DNA of 64,000 nucleotides from Mycolicibacterium monacense (GTDB lineage Bacteria > Actinomycetota > Actinomycetes > Mycobacteriales > Mycobacteriaceae), in contig NZ_AP022617.1 in NCBI RefSeq assembly GCF_010731575.1, positions 3,906,001 to 3,970,000 on the forward strand. Direction: 5' to 3'. The notes under the pieces are model-generated. The model was given only the letters and a program-made list of their open reading frames with translations, was not told the origin of the DNA and made no database searches. Positions 17,043-25,682 of the stretch are shown piece by piece. The position numbers and the translations under genes were made by a program. Every line of letters begins with the position of its first letter. Positions within the stretch are counted from its first letter, which is position 1.

Positions 17043-18391
17043 TGCGTGGCGCTGTCCCAGCTGGCCTGGGCGTTCTCCAGCGACTGCTCGACGGTCTGGG
17101 TACCGGCGATCGCCAGGGCGAGCTGATCGACGAGGTCCTGCAACAACTTCGGGGCGCCGGCCTGCTTCGGCCACACCAGCGGATCGCCGTCGAGGCCTTC
17201 GCGGATCGGGTCGACGGCCGCGGTGACGACCTTCGCGTAACCGTCGGAGTTGAGCACCTCACCGCGCACCGGGTCGATACCCGCGCCGGCGGTCGAGGAC
17301 ACCTTCAGGTTCTGCGGGGCAGCGGTCGCCCACGCGATGAATGCGGCGGCGGCATCGACATTCTTCGACGCCGTCGAGATGCCCAGCCCGAAACCGGCGT
17401 CCAGCGCGGTGCGCGGGGTGGTGTTGGCGCCACCGACGGGCAGCGACACCGCACCCCAGCGGCCGGCGATCTTCGACGCCGTCGGATCCTCGGCACGCAA
17501 CGCCATATCGGTCCAGGTGTCCAGCAGCGCACCCTGTCCGGTGAGGAACGCGGTGTTGGCCTGGTCGAAGCCGACCTGCAGCGGGGTCGGCAGGGCGTTC
17601 GGGGCGACGGCGACCAGATGCTTCAACGCCGCCACCGAGGCATCGGAGGTCAGCTGCGGTTTGCCGTTGGCGTCCACCAGGTTTCCGCCGTAGCCGGTGA
17701 GCCGGTTGATGTAGGAGCAGCCGAGGATCATCGGCACCTGCTGACCGGAGACGATGGCGCCGTAGGCCGCCCCCCGCGCGTCCCGGGTGATCTTCGCGGC
17801 CACCTCGTCGTACTCGTCCCAAGTCGTCGGCGGCGCCACCTTGTACCGGTCGAGCAGTTCGGCGTTGTAGAACAGGATGTGGATGTCGCCGTCATAGGGC
17901 AGTCCGTAGCGGCGGCCGTCGAGCAGGGTGTACGGGTCGTAGATCGACTTCAGGTAGCCGGGGACGTCCAGGTCGGACTGTTTGGCGTCGATCCAGTCGG
18001 TGAGGTCGGTGAGCGCACCGGCGTCGACGAGGTCGCCGAGGCCGAAGTAGAAGTAGTCGAAGACGTCGAATTCGCCGGTGCCGCTCTGCACGTCGAGGAT
18101 CTGCTTGCTGGTCAGCTGATCGTAAGGCGCAGCGGTGACGTCGAGGGCGCCGCCGGTGGCCTGCTGCCAGGCCGGGGCGAGCACGTCGCGGAACGACGTC
18201 ACGTGCGGTTGGTTGACGAGCAGTTTGAGGGTGACGCCCTCGAACCGGCCGGCCACCGGGGTCTCGGCCGACAGTGCGCCGCCGCCGCCGGAGGTACCGC
18301 AGGCGGCCAGGGCGGGTCCGAGAAGCGCTGCGCCACCGGCGAGGCCGAGCAGTTGCAGGGCGCGTCGACGCGTGAAGGCAGGAGGAGTCAC
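17039..18391 (-). CDS. Extracellular solute-binding lipoprotein (family 1, sugar type)
   Basis: A 450-residue binding protein. The N-terminus has a Tat-like RRRALQLLG motif, a hydrophobic stretch and the lipobox LAAC, predicting a lipid-anchored protein outside the membrane. The mature part shows the family-1 fold, with DGDIHILFYNAELLDRYKVAPPTTWDEYDE as a recognisable block. It is the first gene of the four-gene operon; a GTG starts it at 18391, next to a GGAGGAG. No glycosidase or regulator adjoins, so the ligand cannot be guessed. Confidence 0.92.
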   Translation of the reverse strand: MTPPAFTRRRALQLLGLAGGAALLGPALAACGTSGGGGALSAETPVAGRFEGVTLKLLVNQPHVTSFRDVLAPAWQQATGGALDVTAAPYDQLTSKQILDVQSGTGEFDVFDYFYFGLGDLVDAGALTDLTDWIDAKQSDLDVPGYLKSIYDPYTLLDGRRYGLPYDGDIHILFYNAELLDRYKVAPPTTWDEYDEVAAKITRDARGAAYGAIVSGQQVPMILGCSYINRLTGYGGNLVDANGKPQLTSDASVAALKHLVAVAPNALPTPLQVGFDQANTAFLTGQGALLDTWTDMALRAEDPTASKIAGRWGAVSLPVGGANTTPRTALDAGFGLGISTASKNVDAAAAFIAWATAAPQNLKVSSTAGAGIDPVRGEVLNSDGYAKVVTAAVDPIREGLDGDPLVWPKQAGAPKLLQDLVDQLALAIAGTQTVEQSLENAQASWDSATQ

Positions 18392-18457
18392 GACGGGCGA
18401 CGGTACAAACGCCGTCGGCGGGCGGCGAGGGTAAAACTCAGCGCGATCTTGAAGGCG

Positions 18458-18913
18458 TCACGCGCGGACGGTGTGGCCGCTCAGGATCGAGACGCGGTTG
18501 AAGGCGTTGATCGTGGTCGCGACCCAGATGACGGCGGACAGTTCGTCGTCGCTGAGCACGTCACGGGCACGGGCGTATTCGCGTTCGGCGGTGTCGTGGT
18601 CGGGCAGCGTGGTGGCGATCTCGGCCAGGCGCAGGGCGGCCTGTTCGCGCTCGTCGAACAGTTCGGTGTCACGCCAGACCGACACCGTCGCGAGTTGTTT
18701 GGCGCTCACGCCGGCGTCGTCGGCGCGGCGGTGGTGGACGTCGAGGCACGAGGCGCAGCCGTTGAGCTGGGACACCCGCACGTTGACGAGTTCGACCAGG
18801 CTGCGCGGCAGCCCGGTCTCCTCGGCCAGCGCGGTGACAGCGGTCGAGACGCCGATCAGCGCCTTGTACGCCGAAGGTGACTGCTTGTCGATGTGGAGGT
18901 GCCGGGTACCCAT
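18458..18913 (-). CDS. AhpD-like / carboxymuconolactone decarboxylase family protein
   Basis: A 151-residue all-helical protein with the AhpD active-site pattern ELVNVRVSQLNGCASCLDVHH: Glu, CxxC and His in the order used for peroxidase-linked disulfide exchange. The Cys pair suggests a redox role rather than lactone decarboxylation, but many CMD-family proteins remain uncharacterised. It precedes the binding-protein operon on the same strand but is separated from it by 66 nt. Confidence 0.85.
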   Translation of the reverse strand: MGTRHLHIDKQSPSAYKALIGVSTAVTALAEETGLPRSLVELVNVRVSQLNGCASCLDVHHRRADDAGVSAKQLATVSVWRDTELFDEREQAALRLAEIATTLPDHDTAEREYARARDVLSDDELSAVIWVATTINAFNRVSILSGHTVRA

Positions 18914-18957
18914 CGCCCGATGCTACGCAGCATCGCGCGGTGTTCGGCCGAAGCCGG

Positions 18958-19176
18958 TCAGCAGACGGTGCCCAGGATGATCGCGCTGGAGAACAGCCCG
19001 ATCAGGAAGGCCACGGTGTTCTCCCCCTGCATGAGAGCACCGACCACGCCGACGATGCCGAAGATGAAGATCGCCGTCAGCACGATGGACTGGAGGGTGT
19101 GGCGATCGGCCGGCTTGGCGCGACGCGTCCCCGCGCGCTGAACCGGAACCAGCGAACCGTCGTTGAACGCATCCAT
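18958..19176 (-). CDS. Small two-helix membrane protein
   Basis: A 72-residue protein with a basic, hydrophilic N-terminus followed by two membrane segments (LQSIVLTAIFIFGIVGVVGAL and FLIGLFSSAIILGTV) and a terminal Cys. ATG 19176 has an AAAGGGTG upstream. No family recognised. It is divergent from the TspO-like gene, with a CRP-like palindrome between them. Confidence 0.65.
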   Translation of the reverse strand: MDAFNDGSLVPVQRAGTRRAKPADRHTLQSIVLTAIFIFGIVGVVGALMQGENTVAFLIGLFSSAIILGTVC

Positions 19177-19219
19177 GGGTCACCCTTTCGTTGTGGTGGC
19201 GGACACAATTTAAACTGAT

Positions 19220-19235
19220 CGTGATCGCAATCACA
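19220..19235. promoter_or_regulatory. CRP/FNR-type operator candidate
   Basis: CGTGATCGCAATCACA shows GTGA-N6-TCAC, the exact spacing and half-site core of CRP-family operators, with one outer base off the TGTGA consensus. It lies between two divergent genes, 44 nt from one start and 49 nt from the other. It could regulate either gene. Confidence 0.5.
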
Positions 19236-19283
19236 ACCGCATGCGGAAACGCGCGTTGTCATCCGAGCGCGGAGCGGGAACGA

Positions 19284-20072
19284 ATGACTTGTATGCGCAC
19301 CGCAGCCGCCGCCCGTTCGAACGCTCCGTCGGTGTCCGCGTGGCGGTGGGTGGCCGCGGTCTTGGCGGTCAGCCAGTTGGTCGCCTCGCCGGTGTCACGC
19401 GCCCTGAACGGCGAATTCCTGAAGTCGGGCGCGACGAACCAGGCCTTGATCACGCCGGCGGGCTACGCGTTCAGCCTGTGGGGGTTGATCACCGTGTTGA
19501 GCGCCGTGACCGCGGTGTGCATCGCGCGGGTGGGGCTGGGCTCGCCGTGGGAGACCGACGCGCTGATCGATGCGAGCGTCGTGTTCGTCGGGTTCAGCGT
19601 GTGGTTGGCCGTGGCGGCGCAGAACTGGTTGTGGGCGGGTGTGGTGGTGTTCCTCGTGATGACCGCGGCGCTGTCGCACATCGTGTGGCTGCTGGTGCGC
19701 CGCCGCCGGGAGCTGACGTGTCCGCGGTGGTTGGCGGTGCTGGCGACGGTGTCGTTCGGGCTCTATCTGGGGTGGAGCAGCATCGCGGTGTTCGCGAACG
19801 TGGCGGCGGCGCTGATCGCCGCGGGGTGGTCGTCGTCGGCGGTGGTGTGGCAGTTCGTGGTGCTGGCCGCCGCGTCGGTCGCCGCACTCGTGGCGACCGT
19901 GTTGTTGCGGGGGACGCCCGGGTTCGTGGCGGGTGTGCTGTGGGCGTTGGTCGCGATCGCGATCGGGGCGTCGCAGCGGCAGAGCACCCTGCTGTCGGTC
20001 ACCGCGGTGGTCGCGGCGGTGGCCGTCGGTGTGGTCGCCGTCGTGCAACAGGTGCGCTCCAGGGCTCGATAA
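19284..20072 (+). CDS. TspO/tryptophan-rich-sensory-protein-like membrane protein
   Basis: A 262-residue integral membrane protein with about seven hydrophobic segments. VNGxF-like RALNGEFLKSGATNQALITPAGYAF followed by SLWGLITVLSAVTAV resembles the opening of larger TspO/MBR-related proteins. ATG 19284 is preferred because GGAG lies at 19271-19274; starts further upstream would run through the operator region. The ligand is unknown. Confidence 0.6.
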   Translation: MTCMRTAAAARSNAPSVSAWRWVAAVLAVSQLVASPVSRALNGEFLKSGATNQALITPAGYAFSLWGLITVLSAVTAVCIARVGLGSPWETDALIDASVVFVGFSVWLAVAAQNWLWAGVVVFLVMTAALSHIVWLLVRRRRELTCPRWLAVLATVSFGLYLGWSSIAVFANVAAALIAAGWSSSAVVWQFVVLAAASVAALVATVLLRGTPGFVAGVLWALVAIAIGASQRQSTLLSVTAVVAAVAVGVVAVVQQVRSRAR

Positions 20073-20115
20073 TCAGCCATTGAGCTGGGCCGATGCGGTG
20101 TGGGAGCATCTGCCC

Positions 20116-20799
20116 ATGAACCCGCAGGACGACCCCGAGGCCCGGATTCGCGACCTCGAACGCCCGTTGGCCGACCGGGCGCAGACGTCCGAGTTGGGCA
20201 CTCAGCCGTACACGGCCGCGGGGGCGTATCCACCGCCGGTGTACGACGCGCCGTATCCGACTGCGCCGCAACCTTATTCGAAGGGTACGTCGCAGACCGG
20301 CGTGGTCGTGCTGATCGTCGTCGTGCTGGGGTTGCTGGTTTTCGGTGTGGGCGTGGCGATCTACTTCGCCAAGGCCGGACCGCGCGACGGTGCGGTCACC
20401 GCGGGCCGGCCGACGATCGCGGGCGGCGGCGGGGCGCTCGACGAGACACCGGAAGCGCCGGCCACCGGTGATCTGCCGATCGTGATCCTGCCGGGCGGCC
20501 CGTCGGGCGGCGGCGGGGCGGTCGCCCAGGCGCCGCCGGGTGGGCAGTTCAGCGTGTCGGGGGTGGAGGGCGACAAGCGAGTGGCCTGTGACGACAGCCT
20601 GATCAGCGTGAGCGGTGTGTCGAACACGGTGACGATCACGGGGCATTGCGTGAGCGTGACGGTGTCGGGGGTGGGCAACGAGGTGATCGTGGAGAGCGCC
20701 GACCGCATCAGCGCGTCGGGTTTCGACAACCGCGTGACGTTCCAGACCGGTGACCCGCAGATCGACAGCTTCGGCGACAACGTCGTCGAGCGCGGCTGA
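20116..20799 (+). CDS. DUF3060 membrane-anchored protein
   Basis: A 227-residue protein with a Pro/Tyr-rich cytoplasmic tail, one membrane segment (VVVLIVVVLGLLVFGVGVAIYF) and a Gly/Pro linker. The C-terminal domain has repeated SVSGV/TVSGVGNEV strands, the DUF3060 beta-solenoid-like pattern common in mycobacterial envelope proteins. ATG 20116 has a GGGAG at 20102-20106. The function is unknown; the domain would face outside. Confidence 0.75.
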   Translation: MNPQDDPEARIRDLERPLADRAQTSELGTQPYTAAGAYPPPVYDAPYPTAPQPYSKGTSQTGVVVLIVVVLGLLVFGVGVAIYFAKAGPRDGAVTAGRPTIAGGGGALDETPEAPATGDLPIVILPGGPSGGGGAVAQAPPGGQFSVSGVEGDKRVACDDSLISVSGVSNTVTITGHCVSVTVSGVGNEVIVESADRISASGFDNRVTFQTGDPQIDSFGDNVVERG

Positions 20800-20884
20800 A
20801 CCCCTCCCGTAACACCTGCGACGTAGATCACGATCACACCGTCAGCACCATCAATCCCGTTGGTCGCAGGAGTCGGGAGAGTGT

Positions 20885-21466
20885 ATGCGGAGAACCTGGA
20901 GAACCGCCGTGGCAGCCGTCGCCCTCGCGGCGGCCGCCCTCGTCGCCGACGTCTCGCTCCCGGTCGCGTCCGCGCAACCCGCCCCCGCCGCGGTCAAGGA
21001 CTTCTCGAAGCCGGCCATCGTGATCCTCGGCTACGGCCTCGAACCCAACGGCACCATGCGCCCGATCCTGCGTCGCCGCGTCATCACCGGCCTGACGGTC
21101 GCGCAGTTCTTCCCGCAGTCGCCGATGATCGTCACCGGCGGCAACCCCCGCAACGGCGTGAGCGAGGCCGCGGCGATGCGGCGCATGCTGCTCGTGCTCG
21201 GCTTCCCCGATCACCGAATCATCGTGGAGGACAAGGCGAACAGCACCGTGCAGAACGCGCGGTTCTCCGTGCCGCTGGCCGAGAAGGCGGGCACGTCGGG
21301 GATCATCCTGGTCACCTCGTCGACGCATCAGGACCGCGCCGACGGCAATTTCGTCGATGCCGGGGCGAACCTGCTGGCGACGGTGAGCTACCCCGACGGC
21401 AGTCCCCAGGTGAACGCCGCGCAGTTCGCGCGCGACGTCATCAGCCCACTGGTCAACCAAGGCTGA
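20885..21466 (+). CDS. Secreted DUF218 (SanA/ElyC/YdcF-like) protein
   Basis: A 193-residue protein with a cleavable signal peptide ending VASAQP. The mature domain begins with a strand IVILGYGL, followed by MIVTGGNPRNGVSEAAAM and IIVEDKANSTVQNARF, the DUF218 nucleotide-fold-like signature linked in other bacteria to envelope polysaccharide or permeability functions. A strong GGGAG precedes ATG 20885. No partner gene identifies its substrate. Confidence 0.82.
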   Translation: MRRTWRTAVAAVALAAAALVADVSLPVASAQPAPAAVKDFSKPAIVILGYGLEPNGTMRPILRRRVITGLTVAQFFPQSPMIVTGGNPRNGVSEAAAMRRMLLVLGFPDHRIIVEDKANSTVQNARFSVPLAEKAGTSGIILVTSSTHQDRADGNFVDAGANLLATVSYPDGSPQVNAAQFARDVISPLVNQG

Positions 21467-21480
21467 CGCGCCCCAGGTTT

Positions 21481-21511
21481 CACCGGACACTACGAGGGGT
21501 ACTGTCCGGTG
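21481..21511. promoter_or_regulatory. 9-bp-arm inverted repeat upstream of the epimerase gene
   Basis: CACCGGACA (21481-21489) and TGTCCGGTG (21503-21511) are perfect inverted arms 13 nt apart. A -10-like TACTGT (21500-21505) overlaps the right arm. The arrangement fits an operator over a promoter; it could instead be a small hairpin after the DUF218 gene, but there is no T-tract. Confidence 0.45.
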
Positions 21512-21544
21512 CCATCCTTCCGCAACGTCGCCACCGGGGGTCCG

Positions 21545-22534
21545 ATGAGAGTTCTGGTCACAGGGGGCACCGGTTTCGTCGGCGCCTGGACCGCCAAGGC
21601 CGTGCAGGATGCCGGCCACCAGGTCCGCTTCCTGGTCCGCAAACCCGAACGCCTGACCACCAGTGCGGCGAAGATCGGCGCCGACACCGGCGACCACGTC
21701 GTCGGCGACATCTCCGATCCGGACTCGACCGCTGCGGCACTCGACGGTTGCGACGCCGTGATCCATTGCGCGGCAATGGTATCCACCGATCCGTCGATGG
21801 CCGACGAGATGCTGCGGACCAACCTCGAAGGTGCGCGGTACGTACTCGGCGGCGCGGCGAAGGCCGGGCTGGATCCGATCATCCACGTCTCGAGCTTCAC
21901 GGCGCTGTTCCGCCCCGGGCTCGACGTGCTGCACGCCGACCTGCCGGTCACCGGCGGATCGGACGGCTACGGCAAGTCCAAGGCCGTCGTCGAGGCGTAC
22001 GCCCGGGGACTGCAGGACGCCGGGGCGCCTGTCGACATCACCTATCCGGGCATGGTGCTGGGCCCGCCGGCCGGTGACCAGTTCGGGGAGGCCGCCGAAG
22101 GTGTGGAGGCCTCGATCAAGATGCGCAGCGTGCCGGGCCGCGGGGCGGGGTGGATCGTGGTCGACGTCCGCGATCTGGCCGCGCTGCACGTCGCGCTGCT
22201 GGAGCCGGGCCGCGGTCCGCGCCGGTACATGCTGGGCGGCCGCCGGGTGCCCGTGGGCGAACTGGCGACTCTCATCGGTGACGCCGCCGGACGCGATCTG
22301 GCGCCGATTCCCATCCCCGACGTCGCCCTGCGCACGGTCGGCCGGATCTTCGACGTCATCGGTGACCAACTGCCGTTCGAGACGCCGATCAACTCCGCGG
22401 CGATGCAGTACTACACGCAGATGCCGAATTCCGACGACGCTCCTGCCGAGCGTGATCTCGGCATCAAGCAGCGCGAGGTCGCCGAGACCATCGCCGACAC
22501 GGTCGCGGGATTGCGCGAAGTCGGTCGCCTGTAG
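21545..22534 (+). CDS. NAD(P)-dependent epimerase/dehydratase (extended SDR)
   Basis: A 329-residue extended SDR. The start MRVLVTGGTGFVG contains the TGxxGxxG dinucleotide motif, VVGDISD marks the adenine-binding Asp, and SDGYGKSKAVVEAYARG holds the YxxxK active site. ATG 21545 is preferred because the GTG at 21509 lies inside the inverted repeat and a -10-like element, although a GAGGGG lies before that GTG. The substrate is unassigned; relatives act on nucleotide sugars, flavonoids or sterols. Confidence 0.82.
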   Translation: MRVLVTGGTGFVGAWTAKAVQDAGHQVRFLVRKPERLTTSAAKIGADTGDHVVGDISDPDSTAAALDGCDAVIHCAAMVSTDPSMADEMLRTNLEGARYVLGGAAKAGLDPIIHVSSFTALFRPGLDVLHADLPVTGGSDGYGKSKAVVEAYARGLQDAGAPVDITYPGMVLGPPAGDQFGEAAEGVEASIKMRSVPGRGAGWIVVDVRDLAALHVALLEPGRGPRRYMLGGRRVPVGELATLIGDAAGRDLAPIPIPDVALRTVGRIFDVIGDQLPFETPINSAAMQYYTQMPNSDDAPAERDLGIKQREVAETIADTVAGLREVGRL

Positions 22535-22572
22535 CGGGAATGCGGCGGGGGTCACACCGGTTGTCCCGAGTC

Positions 22573-23442
22573 ATGGAACTCGGATATCACGTGCCCATCT
22601 TCGACATCGACGGCGGGACCACCGCCATCGCCGGTGAACTCGCCCGCGTCGGCGAGGCGGCCGAAGCGTCCGGCGCGACCTGGCTGTCGCTCATGGACCA
22701 CTTCTTCCAGATCGAACCGACCGGCCTGCCCGCGGAGGCCAACATGCTCGAGGGGTACACGACCCTGGGCTTCCTGGCCGCCCGCACCTCGCGGATCGAC
22801 CTCGGACTGCTCGTGACGGGCGTGACCTACCGGCATCCCGGCCTGCTCGCCAAGACGGTGACGACGGTCGACGTGCTCTCGGGCGGGCGGGCGTGGCTCG
22901 GCATCGGCGCCGCGTGGTTCGAGCGCGAACACCGCGGGCTCGGGGTGCCCTATCCGCCGGTCGCCGAGCGGTTCGAGCGGCTCGAGGAGACGCTGCGGAT
23001 CTGCGCGCAGATGTGGGATCCCGACAACAACGGACCGTTCGAGGGTAAGCACTACCAGTTGGCGGAGACGCTGTGTAACCCGCAGCCGATCAACAAGCCG
23101 AAAGTGATGATCGGCGGCAGCGGTGAACGCAAGACCCTGCGGCTGGTGGCGCAGTACGGCGACGCGTGCAACCTGTTCGGCTCACCGGAGGAGGTCGCCC
23201 ACAAGCTCGACGTGTTGCGACGACACTGCGACGACGTCGGCCGCAACTTCGACGACATCCGCGTGACGATCCTCGCCCACGACGGGCCCGAACCCGGAGC
23301 CACCGACGAATTCGTCCGCACCATGGCCGATTACGCCAAGGTAGGTGTGCACACCGCGATCGTCATGCCGCCGGGCGGATCGCCGGCGAAGTGGATCGAC
23401 GGCATCGCCCCGGTGGTGCCGCAGCTCGCCGAGCTGAACTAG
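22573..23442 (+). CDS. LLM-class F420-dependent oxidoreductase
   Basis: A 289-residue luciferase-like protein. LGYHVPIFDIDGG, SLMDHFFQIEP, LGLLVTGVTYRHPGLLAKTVTTVDVLSGGRAWLGIGAAW and FEGKHYQLAETLCNPQP are typical of F420-dependent mycobacterial oxidoreductases. ATG 22573 starts the conserved region; an upstream ATG at 22540 adds 11 residues with no family support. The gene follows the epimerase by 38 nt on the same strand. Substrate unknown. Confidence 0.85.
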   Translation: MELGYHVPIFDIDGGTTAIAGELARVGEAAEASGATWLSLMDHFFQIEPTGLPAEANMLEGYTTLGFLAARTSRIDLGLLVTGVTYRHPGLLAKTVTTVDVLSGGRAWLGIGAAWFEREHRGLGVPYPPVAERFERLEETLRICAQMWDPDNNGPFEGKHYQLAETLCNPQPINKPKVMIGGSGERKTLRLVAQYGDACNLFGSPEEVAHKLDVLRRHCDDVGRNFDDIRVTILAHDGPEPGATDEFVRTMADYAKVGVHTAIVMPPGGSPAKWIDGIAPVVPQLAELN

Positions 23443-24032
23443 TCGGCGGCGAAGGACCGCACGTAGTCGACGGCCGCATAGAGGTTGGTGCGCAGCGGTT
23501 CCGGATCGCCGGTGACGAAGGTGAGCATCGCACCGCCCTGGTGAGCGATGACGAGGGACACCGCGAGATGGCGCGGATCGGCGTCGGCGCGCAACGCGCC
23601 GCGCCGTTTCATCGCCGTCAGTCCCGCGCGGAACCGCTCGATCCACGCGTCGTAACCGGCCGCGACGTCGTCGCGGACGGGTTCGTCGCCTTCGATCAGT
23701 TCGCCGGCCAGCGACCCGTAGACGCATCCGCCGCGTTGGTAGACCGCGGTCGTGTCGGCGACGCAGGCGTCCGCCCAGGCCTGCAACGCGTCGATGGTGT
23801 CGAACGCCTGGTTGTGCAGTTCTGCGACGTACCGTCTGCGCTCGGCGAGGACCTCGCGGGTGAGGTCGGCCTTGCCCCGGAAGTAGTGGGACAGTTGCGA
23901 TCCGCTGACCTCGGCGCCCTCGCGTACGTCCTCCATCGTGGTGTTCTCGATGCCGCGTTCGAACATCAGCCGGGCGGTGGTGTCGACGATGCGGGCGCGG
24001 GTCGCCAGGCCCTTACCGCTGAACGTCGTCAC
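23439..24032 (-). CDS. TetR-family regulator (downstream copy of a tandem pair)
   Basis: A 197-residue TetR protein: LATRARIVDTTARLMFERG, then the helix-turn-helix ENTTMEDVREGAEVSGSQLSHYFRGKADL and a ligand domain ending in AHQGGAMLTFVTGD. GTG 24032 overlaps the stop of a second tetR by 4 nt. The two proteins share VSGSQLxHYF and the AHQxGxxLxF segment, so they probably arose by duplication. The 3' end overlaps the convergent LLM gene stop by 4 nt. Confidence 0.88.
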   Translation of the reverse strand: MTTFSGKGLATRARIVDTTARLMFERGIENTTMEDVREGAEVSGSQLSHYFRGKADLTREVLAERRRYVAELHNQAFDTIDALQAWADACVADTTAVYQRGGCVYGSLAGELIEGDEPVRDDVAAGYDAWIERFRAGLTAMKRRGALRADADPRHLAVSLVIAHQGGAMLTFVTGDPEPLRTNLYAAVDYVRSFAAD

Positions 24033-24670
24033 GCGGTCCTCCGGCGGTGGCGCGGCCGCCGGGCCGGCCGAGGTGTGCGCTCGGCCGGGTCGGCGGCGAA
24101 CATGCGCAGCCGGTTGACCGCGAAGCGCAGGGCATCGGCCTGCGGCCAGTCCTCGCGATAGGCGAACGCCAACGTGCCGCCGGCCTGGTGGGCGGCGACG
24201 AACACCTGCGCGAGTTCGCGAGGGTGGGCGTCGTCGACCAGCAGACCATTGCGTTTCATCGTCTCGAATGCCGCTTCCAGCACCGAGATCCACCGCCGGT
24301 ACCCGTCGGCCAGGGCCTCGCGGGTCGCGTCGTCGGACTTGGCGAGCTGACCGGCCAGACCGTGGTAGGTGGGGGTGCCGGTGAAACCGATGCGGCGCAG
24401 GTCGCGCATGTTCCGGTCGAGCCAGCGTTCGGCGTCCTCGAAGCTCTCCACCTGGAAGTCGACGGCCTGCATCTGGCGCTCGACCAGGGCCCGCAGCAGG
24501 GTCTGCTTGTCGGCGAAGTAATGCGCCAGCTGTGAGCCGCTCACCGCTGCCGCCTTACGGAGGCTGACCATGTTGAGCGCCGAAAGCCCTTCGGCGGCAA
24601 TCAGGTCGGCGGCAGCGGTGAGGATGCGCTCGCGGGTGGCCTGCCCCTTGGGGGTCAGCCGGCGTTCCAT
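24029..24670 (-). CDS. TetR-family regulator (upstream copy of a tandem pair)
   Basis: A 213-residue TetR protein: TRERILTAAADLIAAEG, the helix-turn-helix SALNMVSLRKAAAVSGSQLAHYFADK, and a ligand domain with AHQAGGTLAFAYREDW. The C-terminal ~15 residues are very Arg-rich (TPRPARRPRHRRRTA), absent from the paired copy. It starts 29 nt after the hydrolase stop, consistent with one operon. A palindrome at 25594-25609 upstream of that operon is a candidate autoregulatory operator. Confidence 0.88.
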   Translation of the reverse strand: MERRLTPKGQATRERILTAAADLIAAEGLSALNMVSLRKAAAVSGSQLAHYFADKQTLLRALVERQMQAVDFQVESFEDAERWLDRNMRDLRRIGFTGTPTYHGLAGQLAKSDDATREALADGYRRWISVLEAAFETMKRNGLLVDDAHPRELAQVFVAAHQAGGTLAFAYREDWPQADALRFAVNRLRMFAADPAERTPRPARRPRHRRRTA

Positions 24671-24699
24671 CGCTCCAGGTTACCGGCCAGACGCACCCG

Positions 24700-25572
24700 T
24701 CACGGCGCAGGCAGCCGGCGCTCCAGGAAGTCGCGGATCAACGCCGCCGTCTCGTCGAGCGCCGACTCCAGCAGGAAGTGGCCGCCATCGAGCAGGTGGA
24801 TCTCGGCCTCGGGCAGATCGTCGGCGAAGGCGAGCGCACCCGCAGGCCCGAAGATCTCGTCACCACGGCCCCACACTGCCAGCAGCGGCACACGGGAGGT
24901 CCGGAAGTACTCGTGCAGGCGGGGGTACAGCGGAGAATTCGTCGCGTAGTCGAGGAACAGCTTGAGCTGCACCTCGTCGTTGCCTGGGCGTGAGACGAGT
25001 GCGTGGTCGTGATGCCAGGCGGTGGGGTCGACGAGCGATTCGTCGGCCACCCCGTGGACGTACTGCCAGCGGATCGCGTCGAGCGTGAGCGCCTCGCGCA
25101 TCGCCGCTTCGGTTTCGGGCACCTGGCGGGCATGGAAGTCCCACACCGGTTTCCAGAAGCTCTCGACGAAACCGGCGTCGTAGCCGTTGCCGCTCTGCGT
25201 GACGATCCCGGTGATCGCATCCGGATCGGCGAGCGCGAGCCGCCATCCGATCGGGGCGCCGTAGTCCTGGACGTAGATCGCGTACCGGGTCACGCCGAGG
25301 TGGTCGAGCAGACCCGCGGTCAGGGCGGTGAGCGCGTCGAAGGTGTAGTCGAACTCCTCGACCCCGGGCGCGTCGGACAGGCCGAAGCCGAGGTGGTCGG
25401 GCGCGATGACGTGGAAGCGGTCGGCCAGTGCGGGGATGAGGTGGCGGAACATGTGCGAACTCGTCGGGAAGCCGTGCAGTAGCACGAACGCGGGGGCGGA
25501 CGGATCGCCCGCCTCGCGGTAGAAGATCCGGTGGCCGTCGATGGTGGCGTAGCGGTGGTGGACAGCGGGCAT
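24700..25572 (-). CDS. Alpha/beta hydrolase (epoxide hydrolase / haloalkane dehalogenase type)
   Basis: A 290-residue alpha/beta hydrolase. HGFPTS (33-38) is the oxyanion motif; VQDYGAPIGW carries an Asp nucleophile (D103), and LLDGGHFLLES the catalytic His. An Asp nucleophile followed by YGAPIG places it with epoxide hydrolases and dehalogenases rather than Ser esterases. ATG 25572 has a GGAAGGA upstream. Cotranscription with the tetR pair suggests an inducible detoxification or degradation enzyme; the substrate is not known. Confidence 0.85.
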   Translation of the reverse strand: MPAVHHRYATIDGHRIFYREAGDPSAPAFVLLHGFPTSSHMFRHLIPALADRFHVIAPDHLGFGLSDAPGVEEFDYTFDALTALTAGLLDHLGVTRYAIYVQDYGAPIGWRLALADPDAITGIVTQSGNGYDAGFVESFWKPVWDFHARQVPETEAAMREALTLDAIRWQYVHGVADESLVDPTAWHHDHALVSRPGNDEVQLKLFLDYATNSPLYPRLHEYFRTSRVPLLAVWGRGDEIFGPAGALAFADDLPEAEIHLLDGGHFLLESALDETAALIRDFLERRLPAP

Positions 25573-25593
25573 AGTGGAGTTCCTTCCTCGTTT

Positions 25594-25609
25594 TGGGTCG
25601 CACGACCCA
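25594..25609. promoter_or_regulatory. Perfect palindrome, TetR operator candidate
   Basis: TGGGTCGCACGACCCA is a perfect dyad with 7-bp arms and a 2-bp centre. It lies 21 nt upstream of the hydrolase ATG on the minus strand and 74 nt upstream of the GGT-like GTG on the plus strand. The adjacent hydrolase-tetR-tetR operon makes a TetR-type site the best reading. Confidence 0.55.
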
Positions 25610-25682
25610 TTCCGCTCCCTGCAACGGCGGATCCGCCGGTCGGCATTCCCGATGTCCCGAAACCTGCTACCGTCCAGGCTCC

